Positions 44,632 to 53,229 of a DNA stretch of 64,000 nt are shown piece by piece (the first letter of the stretch is position 1; every line of letters starts with the position of its first letter). Under the pieces are notes generated by a model that was not told where the DNA came from, ran no database searches, and was given only the letters and a program-made list of their open reading frames with translations. The stretch is from NCBI RefSeq assembly GCF_002953135.1, contig NZ_CP026372.1:2839501-2903500 (forward strand). The letters are read 5' to 3'. The DNA is from Sphingobium sp. SCG-1 (GTDB lineage: Bacteria > Pseudomonadota > Alphaproteobacteria > Sphingomonadales > Sphingomonadaceae). Both the position numbers and the translations under genes were made by a program.

Positions 44632-46581
44632 ATGACTGAAGACCTGTTTCCGGTGCCTTCTGAGTGGGCGCAGCACGCCCTGCGCAATGCGGACAGCCGT
44701 GCCGCCGAGCATGCGCAGTCGCTGGCGGACCCGGAGGGCTATTGGCTGGAACAGGCGAAGCGGCTGGAATGGATCACCCCGCCGACGATCGCGGACGAGA
44801 GCAGCTTTGCAGAAGGCGATTTCGGCGTGCGCTGGTTTGGCGACGGGGTTCTGAACCTCTCGGTCAATTGCATCGACCGGCATCTGGCGGAGCGCGGCGA
44901 CCAGACGGCGATCCTGTGGGAGTCCGACGATCCCGCCGAGGAACCGCGCCGCTACAGCTATCGCGAATTGCATAGCGAGGTGTGCCGCTTCGCCAATGTG
45001 CTGAAAGGCGCGGGCGCAAAGAAGGGCGACCGGATCACGGTCTATATGCCAATGATCCCGGAGGCGGCGTTCGCGCTGCTCGCCTGTGCGCGGATCGGGG
45101 CGATCCATAGCGTCGTGTTCGGCGGATTCTCGCCAGAGGCACTCGCGGGGCGCATTGCGGATTGCGATTCCAACATCGTCATCACTGCCGACGAAGGACG
45201 GCGCGGTGGCAAAGCGATTGCGCTGAAAGCCAATGTCGACAAGGCGCTGGAGATCGCGCCATCCGTGGACAAGGTGATCGTCGTCAGGGCGACTGGCGGT
45301 GACATCGCCATGCAGTCCGGGCGAGACATCTGGTATCACGAAGCCGCCGCCGGTGCTTCGGCCGACTGCGCGCCGGAGCCGATGAGCGCGGAAGATCCTC
45401 TGTTCATCCTCTACACCTCTGGATCGACTGGCAAGCCCAAGGGCGTGCTGCACACGACCGGCGGCTATCTGCTGTGGGTCAGCCTGACGCACGAGCTGTG
45501 TTTCGATTATCGACCCGGCGACATCTACTGGTGCGCCGCCGACATCGGCTGGGTCACGGGGCATAGCTATATCGTCTACGGGCCGCTCGCCAATGGTGCG
45601 ACTACGCTGATGTACGAAGGGCTGCCGAACTGGCCGACCCCCAGCCGCATTTGGGAAGTGATCGACCGGCATAAGGTGCAGACCGTATTCACCGCGCCGA
45701 CCGTGCTACGCGCGCTCATGAAGGAAGGCGACGGGTTCGTCACCGCGACCAGCCGCCAATCGCTCCGACTGCTCGGCACCGTGGGCGAACCGATCAACCC
45801 GGAGGCCTGGCGCTGGTATCACAGCGTCGTCGGCGAAGGGCGCTGCCCGATCATCGACACCTGGTGGCAGACCGAGACGGGCGGCGCGATGATTGCGCCG
45901 ATGCCCGGCGCCACCGACCTGAAACCAGGGTCGGCCACCCTCCCCCTGCCTGGCGTCGAACCGCAGATCGTCAACGCGGACGGCAAGGTTCTGGAGGGCG
46001 CGGCGGAGGGCAACCTGCTGATCGCGCGATCATGGCCGGGGCAGATGCGCACGGTGTGGGGCGATCACGAGCGGTTCTTCCAGACGTACTTCACCACCTA
46101 TCCCGGCAAATATACGACCGGTGACGGCGCGCGACGCGACGAAGACGGCTATTACTGGATCACGGGACGCGTGGACGACGTCATCAACGTCTCCGGCCAT
46201 CGGATGGGCACCGCTGAAGTGGAAAGCGCGCTGGTGCTGCATCCCAAGGTTGCCGAAGCGGCGGTCGTGGGGATGCCGCATGACGTCAAGGGTCAGGGCA
46301 TCTACGCCTATGTGACGCTGAACGCGGGCGAGGAACCGTCCGACGATCTGCGCAAAGATCTGGTGAAGTGGGTCCGCACCGAAATCGGCCCCATCGCCAC
46401 GCCGGACGCCATCCAGTTTGCGCCGGGCCTGCCCAAGACGCGGTCGGGCAAGATCATGCGCCGCATCCTGCGCAAGATCGCGGAAGGCGAAGTATCGGCG
46501 CAGGCATTGGGCGACACGTCGACGCTGGCCGAGCCTGCTGTGGTAGAGAACCTCGTCGAGAATCGGGTGACGCTGCAATAA
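44632..46581 (+). CDS. acs: acetyl-CoA synthetase
   Basis: Makes acetyl-CoA from acetate, ATP and CoA. The 649 residues match AMP-forming Acs: RYSYRELHSEVCRFANVLKG, the P-loop-like YTSGSTGKPKGVLHT, WWQTETGG, the hinge TGDGARRDEDGYYWITGRVDDVINVSGHRMG, and the C-terminal PKTRSGKIMRRILRK with the acetylatable lysine. It follows a TonB receptor and precedes fpr; the three are same-strand but need not be one operon. Confidence 0.96.
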   Translation: MTEDLFPVPSEWAQHALRNADSRAAEHAQSLADPEGYWLEQAKRLEWITPPTIADESSFAEGDFGVRWFGDGVLNLSVNCIDRHLAERGDQTAILWESDDPAEEPRRYSYRELHSEVCRFANVLKGAGAKKGDRITVYMPMIPEAAFALLACARIGAIHSVVFGGFSPEALAGRIADCDSNIVITADEGRRGGKAIALKANVDKALEIAPSVDKVIVVRATGGDIAMQSGRDIWYHEAAAGASADCAPEPMSAEDPLFILYTSGSTGKPKGVLHTTGGYLLWVSLTHELCFDYRPGDIYWCAADIGWVTGHSYIVYGPLANGATTLMYEGLPNWPTPSRIWEVIDRHKVQTVFTAPTVLRALMKEGDGFVTATSRQSLRLLGTVGEPINPEAWRWYHSVVGEGRCPIIDTWWQTETGGAMIAPMPGATDLKPGSATLPLPGVEPQIVNADGKVLEGAAEGNLLIARSWPGQMRTVWGDHERFFQTYFTTYPGKYTTGDGARRDEDGYYWITGRVDDVINVSGHRMGTAEVESALVLHPKVAEAAVVGMPHDVKGQGIYAYVTLNAGEEPSDDLRKDLVKWVRTEIGPIATPDAIQFAPGLPKTRSGKIMRRILRKIAEGEVSAQALGDTSTLAEPAVVENLVENRVTLQ

Positions 46582-46625
46582 GAGCGAAATAGTCCGATTA
46601 TTGGCCCGAGTAGAATCCGTTTGGT

Positions 46626-46675
46626 CCGCGCGGGTTGCGGTGGGGTGCCTCATTCGGTAGGGCACCTGCGCGCGG
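46626..46675 (+). terminator. GC-rich hairpin between acs and fpr
   Basis: CCGCGCG and CGCGCGG are outer arms and GGTGCC with GGCACC inner arms of one structure in the 139-base gap. There is no clear T-run, so it may be an attenuator or a simple RNA structure. Confidence 0.3.
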
Positions 46676-46720
46676 CCATGAGAACGCTGCTTTTCTACGC
46701 AGACCAGGAAATTCAGATCG

Positions 46721-47533
46721 ATGAGTGACGGCACCGAAATGCTCCCCCGTTTGGAACCCACGTCCAGCCTTACCGTGGAAACGGTGCTGAGCGTGCGGCA
46801 CTGGAATGAGCATCTGTTCAGCTTCACTTGCACACGGCCGCCAAGCTTCCGCTTCCGGTCCGGCGAGTTCGTGATGCTTGGTTTGCCCGGCGAGAAGAAG
46901 CCATTGCTGCGCGCCTATTCGGTCGCAAGTCCCTCTTATGCCGAGGAACTGGAGTTCCTATCGATCAAGGTGCAGGACGGCCCGCTGACGTCGGAGCTGC
47001 AGAAGATCCAACCGGGCGACCAGATGTATCTGGGCCGCAAGCCTACCGGCACGCTGGTTGCCGACGCACTGATCCCGGGGAGCCGCCTGTTCCTGCTGTC
47101 CACCGGCACTGGTCTTGCGCCGTTCCTCAGCATCATTCGCGACCCGGAAATCTATGATCGGTTCGAACAGATCGTGGTGGTGCACAGCGTCCGCCGGGTC
47201 AGCGACTTGGCATTTCACGAAGAGCTGGAATCGAAGTTGGCGGGCGATCCGTTGGTGGAAGAGGAAGCCAAGGCGCAGCTGCATTACCTGCCGACCGTCA
47301 CGCGCGAACCGTTCCACACCAGCGGTCGCATTGATGCGCTGATCGCCAACGGCAAGCTGTTCGAAGGCGTAGGCGGGCCGCACAAGTTCGTGCCCGAAAC
47401 CGACCGCATCATGATGTGCGGCAGCATGGACATGATCCGTGACCTCGCCGCGCTGTTCGAGCGCGAAGGGTTCACCGAAGGGTCGAATGCGCAGCCCGGC
47501 CAGTATGTGATCGAGCGCGCCTTCGTCGGCTAA
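46721..47533 (+). CDS. fpr: ferredoxin-NADP reductase
   Basis: Moves electrons between NADPH and ferredoxin or flavodoxin. The 270 residues show the FAD-binding RAYSVASP, the NADP pyrophosphate loop STGTGLAPFLSIIRD, MCGSMDMIRDL, and a C-terminal YVIERAFVG ending of the bacterial Fpr type. It probably supplies reducing power to iron-sulfur oxygenases or to oxidative-stress responses. Confidence 0.94.
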   Translation: MSDGTEMLPRLEPTSSLTVETVLSVRHWNEHLFSFTCTRPPSFRFRSGEFVMLGLPGEKKPLLRAYSVASPSYAEELEFLSIKVQDGPLTSELQKIQPGDQMYLGRKPTGTLVADALIPGSRLFLLSTGTGLAPFLSIIRDPEIYDRFEQIVVVHSVRRVSDLAFHEELESKLAGDPLVEEEAKAQLHYLPTVTREPFHTSGRIDALIANGKLFEGVGGPHKFVPETDRIMMCGSMDMIRDLAALFEREGFTEGSNAQPGQYVIERAFVG

Positions 47534-47542
47534 CGAGAACGT

Positions 47543-50176
47543 TCAGGGCGCGGCCATTTCCTCGCCCGGCTGATGAAGAGACGTGGCGAGTGGTAGCGGC
47601 GCATGGGCGCGCTGCCGCCGCGACCATATGTCTCGCGTCACCTGCTCCGTCCAATCGATCAAAGCGTGCAGGAGCAGTCCCGCCGCCACGGACAAAGGCA
47701 CTGTCAGCAGCAATGCGCCGATCAATCGGGCCGGTATCCCTAACATCTCCCCCCGGCCGAACAGCGTCAGGAGTGGCATGAACACCGCAGGGTGGACAAG
47801 ATAGATATACAAGCTGGAATGCGCGATCCGCGCGGTCAACCAAGCGGCCATCCGGCTCCCGAACTCCACCCGTCTGATCCACAGCAGCAGCATCGCGACA
47901 CCCGTCGTCACGATCATTCCGGACTGAAATCGATGCGCGGGTTGAAGCACCAGCACCGTCAGCGCCACGATCGACAGCAACAACTTGCGCTGACGGGTGG
48001 TGCCGAAGTTCAGTATCCACCCCAGCGCAAAGACGTAATACAGATAAAAGGATGATCGCAGTTCGGCCGCCCGAACATGTCCCGTCGGTGCTACGAGCAG
48101 ATGCAGGGCAAGTGCGACAACGAGCACGATCAACGGCAGCATGATATTGCGCTCCCGCTCCAGCCGCGCGACGAAGGGCACCGCGACCAACAGGCAACTG
48201 AAAAGGATCAGCCAGATATAGGTCTCGATGAACCAGTACAGCCCGATGACCGTCGCGCCATCGTCATAGCCACGCGTAAAGGTCGAGTAGAGGAAGATGT
48301 TGGGCCAGAACACGTCCCGCTTGGCGATAAAGTACAGCACCATGATACCGATATAGAGCGGCACGATACGGCGCAGCGACCGGCACGCTGGAACGAGGGG
48401 CCCGAGTGTCATGACGGCCGGCGCTTGCAGGCGACCGAAATTGAACCCAGCGATCATTAGCAAGCCGATGGCCGCGCCTTCCAGCGCGATATCGGCCCCA
48501 TGGTGCAGCACGACCAGCAGAATGCACACGGCGCGCGCCAGGATATCCGATGGGACGCCGGGGCGAGGGACGGGAATGCTTTTCCCCGTTGCAGAGACCA
48601 GTTTGTCCAACTCAGCCATACTCATGCGTTCCCAGCCGGGGGGCGCCTGACCCAGCCGATCCTCGATCAATATCGAAGCCGAGACGATATTGAGTGAATC
48701 TCCGCCAGCCTCGATGAAACTCCTGTTCGGACCGATCGCGGGAATACGGAGCAATTCGGCGAGCGCCACCGCCAGGGGCTTTCCCGTTTCGAAGGGCAAG
48801 ATTTCGGCAGTTCGTAATTGCAGGATGCGCGGATAGTCGACCTTGCCCGATGCAAGACGGGGCAGTTCGGCCATGCCGACCACGGCTATCTTGTCTTGAG
48901 GAATCACTAATTTGGCGGCGAGATCGTTTCCCAGTGTCGCGTCGGGCGCCCCTATGGTTGCCAGTACGATCCCGCGGTCATCCCCTGCCACGGCCGAGCC
49001 CGGGGAGCGCGCCCCGCACCATTGCTCTACATCGTCCAGGTCGATGCGTAGCCCGAAGAGTTTGACGAAGCGGCTGAGCCGCCCGACAATCGTGAAAAAG
49101 CCGTCCTTATCGACGGTCGCGAGGTCGCCAGTGCGCAGGCTCTCAACATCCTTACCCCGCGAGAGATCATCCCGGCCATGGGCATAGCCCATCATCACGT
49201 TGGGACCGCGATAGACGAGTTCGCCTGGTACTCCGGGCGCGGTGATGCGCCGACCATCCTCGTCCTCCAACGCCAATTCGCCGCCCGGAATGGCTCTGCC
49301 AATTGAATAGGGATGAGTTATCGCCGCTTCGGGAGGCAGATAGGCGATGCGGGGCGACGCTTCAGTCTGGCCGTACATGACGAAGAAGCGGATATTGCGG
49401 TCGGCAAGCGCACACGCGAATTTAGCAACCTTGTCGGGAGCCAGCTTTCCGCCCGCGGCAGTGACATACCGCAGCCCCGCAGGTGGATTGGCAAGAAAGT
49501 TGGTTCGTTCCAGTAGTTCGAAGCTGTGCGGAACACCTGCAAAACTGGTGCCGCCCTGCCCCTCGAAACGAGTCCAAAGGTCCGGGTCGATTACGGACCT
49601 GTCATCCAGCAAAAGGCTCGCCCCTGTCATCAGGTGCGAATGCACCACAGACATGCCGTAGGAATAGAAAAATGGCAGCGTGGTCAGCGCGCGATCGCTG
49701 GGGGTGATCTCCAGATACTCAGCGATGGCATGAGCGTTCGAAATCAGATTTTCGTGTGACAGCCGGATCAGCTTCGGCGTGCCCGACGAGCCTGACGACG
49801 ACAGCAGGACTGCAAGGTCCGAGTTTATTTCATTGGGCAGGCCGTCAGAGAGGTGCTCCCATATATGGCCACCCTGCCGCACAATATAGTTCGGACGGAA
49901 GGTCGAATGGATGCGCTCGTCCTGCGCATTGCCGCCCTTCAGCAGCAGAACGGCATGGTTCGCCCGCAGGGCTCCGACATACGCTATGAGCGCATTCGCC
50001 GTATTGCTTGCCTCGATCGCGACCAGTTGTTTGCTGCTTCCTAGCGGCAACGCCAACTCGTCCGCTCGTTGCGCCAATTCGGCATAGCTGATCCGGTCGC
50101 CAAGTTCATCGACGATCGCGACCGAAGCGCCAAAGCGCTCAATCCCGGCGAACATCCGCCCCTTCGCGTACCGCAT
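47543..50176 (-). CDS. adenylation / carrier protein / membrane acyltransferase fusion
   Basis: An 877-residue three-part protein. Residues 1 to about 455 form an AMP-forming adenylation domain: core LLSSSGSSGTPKLIRLS (about 124-140), YGQTEASPR (268-276), RTGDLATVDKDGFFTIVGR and the catalytic lysine in LASGKVDYP (Lys445). Residues about 460-540 form a carrier domain with the phosphopantetheine site Ser494 (FIEAGGDSLNIV). Residues about 545-850 form an acyltransferase-3-like membrane domain with about ten helices and RAVCILLVVLHHG, its usual Arg and His. One polypeptide may thus activate an acid, hold it as a thioester and pass it across the membrane. No thioesterase or condensation domain is seen. 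The ATG at 50176 has AGGGGG upstream. Confidence 0.85.
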   Translation of the reverse strand: MRYAKGRMFAGIERFGASVAIVDELGDRISYAELAQRADELALPLGSSKQLVAIEASNTANALIAYVGALRANHAVLLLKGGNAQDERIHSTFRPNYIVRQGGHIWEHLSDGLPNEINSDLAVLLSSSGSSGTPKLIRLSHENLISNAHAIAEYLEITPSDRALTTLPFFYSYGMSVVHSHLMTGASLLLDDRSVIDPDLWTRFEGQGGTSFAGVPHSFELLERTNFLANPPAGLRYVTAAGGKLAPDKVAKFACALADRNIRFFVMYGQTEASPRIAYLPPEAAITHPYSIGRAIPGGELALEDEDGRRITAPGVPGELVYRGPNVMMGYAHGRDDLSRGKDVESLRTGDLATVDKDGFFTIVGRLSRFVKLFGLRIDLDDVEQWCGARSPGSAVAGDDRGIVLATIGAPDATLGNDLAAKLVIPQDKIAVVGMAELPRLASGKVDYPRILQLRTAEILPFETGKPLAVALAELLRIPAIGPNRSFIEAGGDSLNIVSASILIEDRLGQAPPGWERMSMAELDKLVSATGKSIPVPRPGVPSDILARAVCILLVVLHHGADIALEGAAIGLLMIAGFNFGRLQAPAVMTLGPLVPACRSLRRIVPLYIGIMVLYFIAKRDVFWPNIFLYSTFTRGYDDGATVIGLYWFIETYIWLILFSCLLVAVPFVARLERERNIMLPLIVLVVALALHLLVAPTGHVRAAELRSSFYLYYVFALGWILNFGTTRQRKLLLSIVALTVLVLQPAHRFQSGMIVTTGVAMLLLWIRRVEFGSRMAAWLTARIAHSSLYIYLVHPAVFMPLLTLFGRGEMLGIPARLIGALLLTVPLSVAAGLLLHALIDWTEQVTRDIWSRRQRAHAPLPLATSLHQPGEEMAAP

Positions 50177-50305
50177 AACCAGCCCCCTTTTCACCGAGCA
50201 TCCTGCGGAGGGGGAAAATCGCTATCTACAACATGCGCTAAGACGTGCAGCGATTGCTATGAACGCATTCTGGAAATGGGCGAGCCATCAGGCTCAAGCA
50301 CGATA

Positions 50306-51715
50306 TCAAGGATTTCGATACCAATTCACTCCCACCGCATCGCGTGAAACGGGGTCAAGGTCGCGGGGCGCTCCAACGTTCCCTTCCGGGTAGAAAAGGC
50401 CATTTGCCGCCCGATTGAGCACTTCGGACTTCACCGCGATGGTCTCTGGCGGTCGATCGGAAAGGCCAGTAGGCGGCACCTCCGCCACATTGGCCAAAAA
50501 TGCGATACCGCTGGCGTCTGAGACCACGGCGAAGGGGCTTGCCCCGCCCGTCCCCGTAACCAGATTTCGTTCGAACCGCGTTCGCACCGGGGCGGCTGCT
50601 AGTTTCGATCCTGCACCGGTGCCGATTGACACTTCGGCTGCCTCGATCACACTGTTGCCCTCAATCAGGGTGTCCGTCACCTGCGCATATCCGTTCAGTG
50701 GGCCGCTGACGGAGCCGTTCATGATCGACAGCGCGGCATAGTGGCCGGTGCCCGTCACGCCCTCTATATAGTTGTTTCGCACCGTCTGACGGGCATTGAT
50801 GATCCTGATCCCGCCGGTTCCCGGTTTGCCTTTTCCCAGAATGACGTTGCGCTCGACCAGATTGCCATCGCCATGGCGCAACACGATCGAGCCCTGCGAC
50901 GCGATTACCAGATTGCCCCTGACGATGTTGCCGCCGGATTTGATCGAGATGATCTCAGCCTCGCCATCGCATTCCTCGAAGTAGTTATCTTCGATGATCG
51001 TCCCGGAGATGCCCTTGGAAAGATCGCTAGTACCAACGCGGATGGTCTCTCCCCCATTCTTGCCCAACGGCGGCCGGGGACCGAAATAATTATGATCGAT
51101 CCGATGGCGATCCGCCTGCGGTTGCGGATCATCGCGAATGACGGCGACGGTTACGCCCCGGCTGCGTTTGCCCAAAATGTGTGAATGGTCCAGCCGATTG
51201 TCATGCCCATAAAAAGCAATCCAGTTCTCCCCCTCTTCCGGATTCGGCTGGCTAAAATTATCGATAACGATCTCAGTGAGGCGGGAGTTGGACGCGAACA
51301 CGCCCTGCTTCTCGCGGAAGGAGATCAGGTCCGCATCAGCACTATACCCATTGCGAAAGACGAGGCCGGAAACAACCAGATACTCTCCGGCGAGGCGCAA
51401 ATTGGATCGCCCCGTAATCACGACGGCTCCCTTCGTCTGCGCCTGCAACGTCACCGGCTTCTCTCGCGTCCCCCGCGCCTCGAACATGATCTCGAAATTT
51501 TTCCACTCGCCGTTCGCCAGCGTCACGACATCTCCAGGGGCAAGCGTGGTAGCGACACGCCGGTACTCCGCAATGTCGTGCACCAGATACTCGCGCGAGG
51601 CACCAGGACTGGCGCAAGCAGCCAGGCTTATTAGTGCGAGCAACATCTTCGGGGCCCCCGGTTTCGTCTGCTGGACCGAGTAAATGATTTGCGCAAATTT
51701 GCTTTTTCTCATCAT
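50306..51715 (-). CDS. PL6-family polysaccharide lyase lipoprotein
   Basis: A 469-residue right-handed beta-helix lyase. The lipobox LAAC (31-34) predicts a lipoprotein in the periplasm or outer membrane. Family PL6 (chondroitinase B and alginate lyases) is shown by YLVVSGLVFRNGYS, GGETIRVGTS, the calcium-site glutamates Glu252 and Glu254, catalytic Lys259 (IISIKSGGN) and Arg280 (IVLRHGDGN). Their spacing equals that of chondroitinase B as I recall it. It lacks the second domain of long PL6 enzymes. The substrate is probably an acidic polysaccharide. The start is uncertain between 51715 and the ATG 23 codons later. It lies upstream of the acyltransferase fusion on the same strand, 129 bases apart. 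Confidence 0.85.
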   Translation of the reverse strand: MMRKSKFAQIIYSVQQTKPGAPKMLLALISLAACASPGASREYLVHDIAEYRRVATTLAPGDVVTLANGEWKNFEIMFEARGTREKPVTLQAQTKGAVVITGRSNLRLAGEYLVVSGLVFRNGYSADADLISFREKQGVFASNSRLTEIVIDNFSQPNPEEGENWIAFYGHDNRLDHSHILGKRSRGVTVAVIRDDPQPQADRHRIDHNYFGPRPPLGKNGGETIRVGTSDLSKGISGTIIEDNYFEECDGEAEIISIKSGGNIVRGNLVIASQGSIVLRHGDGNLVERNVILGKGKPGTGGIRIINARQTVRNNYIEGVTGTGHYAALSIMNGSVSGPLNGYAQVTDTLIEGNSVIEAAEVSIGTGAGSKLAAAPVRTRFERNLVTGTGGASPFAVVSDASGIAFLANVAEVPPTGLSDRPPETIAVKSEVLNRAANGLFYPEGNVGAPRDLDPVSRDAVGVNWYRNP

Positions 51716-51932
51716 GACGCGATAACAGGAAGAATTCGAATCTACCAGAGTTCAAACCACCCGTTCCAATACGACTATCAGCGTTCTGCTGCTTTAGCTC
51801 CCGTCTGCGCCATCGGCAAAATGGTGCAGGGCACGCAGACCCAGAGTGGCAGCTAAAAATGCTTGGGTTCAGACCACCTCCATCAGGATGCCTGCTCCCG
51901 TGAGCCTCCTGTGCCGAGAGAGAAGAATGCTC

Positions 51933-51960
51933 TTTACACTCCTATCTTACATGCTAGTAT
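51933..51960 (+). promoter_or_regulatory. candidate sigma-70 promoter
   Basis: TTTACA (51933-51938) and TAGTAT (51955-51960) with a 16-base spacer resemble -35 and -10 boxes. They point toward the 35-codon frame and the dioxygenase operon. Confidence 0.4.
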
Positions 51961-51978
51961 GGCAACAAGGAGAAGGTA

Positions 51979-52086
51979 ATGGCGTTTCTTTGGCCAGAGA
52001 TTGCAGACCGCGTTCGCCTCGGCTTTGTCGAGGAGATGAAGAGCATCCTATTTAGAACATGGAAATCGGCATATGCGACGTACTGA
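51979..52086 (+). CDS. 35-codon reading frame, leader peptide or gene remnant
   Basis: ATG at 51979 to TGA at 52086 with a strong ribosome-binding site (AAGGAG, seven bases upstream) and a promoter-like pair in front. The peptide begins MAFLWPEIADRV and matches no family I know. It could be a leader peptide of the dioxygenase operon or the 5' remnant of a lost gene. Confidence 0.35.
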   Translation: MAFLWPEIADRVRLGFVEEMKSILFRTWKSAYATY

Positions 52087-52181
52087 CGGACGAAAGCTTG
52101 TCGCACCAAGGTTCCTTGGCAATCTGGACCAACCACACTCCGTCGCTGCTGACCACAGCATGACCGAATGACAAATATCGC

Positions 52182-52200
52182 CTCCTCAAATATTTGGGAG
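52182..52200 (+). promoter_or_regulatory. palindrome covering the ribosome-binding site of the dioxygenase gene
   Basis: CTCC, CAAATATTTG and GGAG follow one another so that CTCC can pair with the GGAG that precedes the GTG at 52209. CAAATATTTG is itself a perfect 10-bp palindrome. Either an operator or an RNA hairpin that hides the ribosome-binding site is possible. Confidence 0.4.
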
Positions 52201-52208
52201 TGGAAGAA

Positions 52209-53132
52209 GTGATCCATTCATTACGACATCTCGCACTCACCGTGCCGGATCTGACGGAAGGTGCGGAGTTCTATCAGGCGTTCGGCCTCAACATGGCCGA
52301 CCGGGGCGGAGCATTAGGCTTTCGATGCGATGGCCGCGATCATGACGAAGTGATATTGGTGGAAACCGGACGCGACCGAAGGTTCCATTATGCTTCGTTC
52401 GGTGCCGATGAGGCCAGCCTTCCCATCATTGCCCAGCGATTGCAGGACCGGGGCATTGCGCGTCTCGATCCGCCCAGTGCGGACGCGCCTGACGGATTGT
52501 GGTTCAACGATGCCGACGGCAATCTTGTCAATGTGACCGTCGCGGCAAAGGCGAGCCACGCAGCGGAGCCAGTTCCGAGGGTCAATCGGCCCGGCGTCAT
52601 AGAGCGCAGCGGCGAGCGCGGCTGTCCAAGCCGGGACATAGCGGCGCGGCCGCGCCGCATGGGTCACATAATCTTGTTCACGCCGGATGTGACCCGCCTA
52701 CAGCGTTTCTATTGCGACGTGCTGGGGATGCGGCTGAGCGATACGATCGTCGATGAATATGCTGCGTTCATGCGCTTGCCCGTCGACAGCGATCATCATG
52801 TGCTCGGTCTGCTTAAATCCCCCGGCCCCGGTTTTCATCATGTCAGTTTTGAAATGGCATCAATCGACGAAGCCGCCCTGGGTGCGCAGCGATTATTTGG
52901 GAAAGGCTTCCGCCACGCCTGGGGGCCTGGGCGTCATGGCGTAGGATCGAACTACTTCCATTATTTCCGCGACCCGTGGAATGGCTTGGCCGAATATTAC
53001 TCCGATATGGATTATGTGTCCGCCGGATGTGACTGGCCGGTAACGGAATGGACCAAAAAAGACGGCATGTTTCTGTGGTCGGCAGATGGTGTTCCGCCTC
53101 CGGATTTCGGGCGGAACTACGAGCTGAGTTGA
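52209..53132 (+). CDS. extradiol ring-cleavage dioxygenase, VOC type
   Basis: A 307-residue type I extradiol dioxygenase of two VOC modules (about 3-115 and 150-290). The Fe(II) ligands of the C-terminal module are visible: His153 (RMGHIILFTPD), His210 or His211 (PGFHHVSFE) and Glu262 (LAEYYSDMDY). Such enzymes open catechol-type rings next to the two hydroxyls. The GTG at 52209 is chosen for GGAG eight bases upstream; GTG 52200 and TTG 52194 are in frame. It heads the operon with a TonB receptor, an ABM protein and an FAD monooxygenase. Confidence 0.87.
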   Translation: MIHSLRHLALTVPDLTEGAEFYQAFGLNMADRGGALGFRCDGRDHDEVILVETGRDRRFHYASFGADEASLPIIAQRLQDRGIARLDPPSADAPDGLWFNDADGNLVNVTVAAKASHAAEPVPRVNRPGVIERSGERGCPSRDIAARPRRMGHIILFTPDVTRLQRFYCDVLGMRLSDTIVDEYAAFMRLPVDSDHHVLGLLKSPGPGFHHVSFEMASIDEAALGAQRLFGKGFRHAWGPGRHGVGSNYFHYFRDPWNGLAEYYSDMDYVSAGCDWPVTEWTKKDGMFLWSADGVPPPDFGRNYELS

Positions 53133-53229
53133 GGCTTCCGCGCCGGCCTTTTGACCCAAACGGCGCTTTCCACCGCTAATCAACATACGCCCACACCGTC
53201 GAGCGGTGGGTGATGGGGAGGATATCGCC

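Larger units (their letters stand above)
51716..52208. other. 493-base leader and promoter region without a large gene
   Basis: It separates the lyase from the dioxygenase operon. It contains a promoter-like pair, a 35-codon reading frame and a palindrome at the ribosome-binding site, each listed separately. No transposase or repeat was recognised. Confidence 0.5.

Noticed and set aside
51954..52217. 87-codon minus-strand frame
   Set aside because: No ribosome-binding site or family; it crosses the operon leader and the start of the dioxygenase gene.
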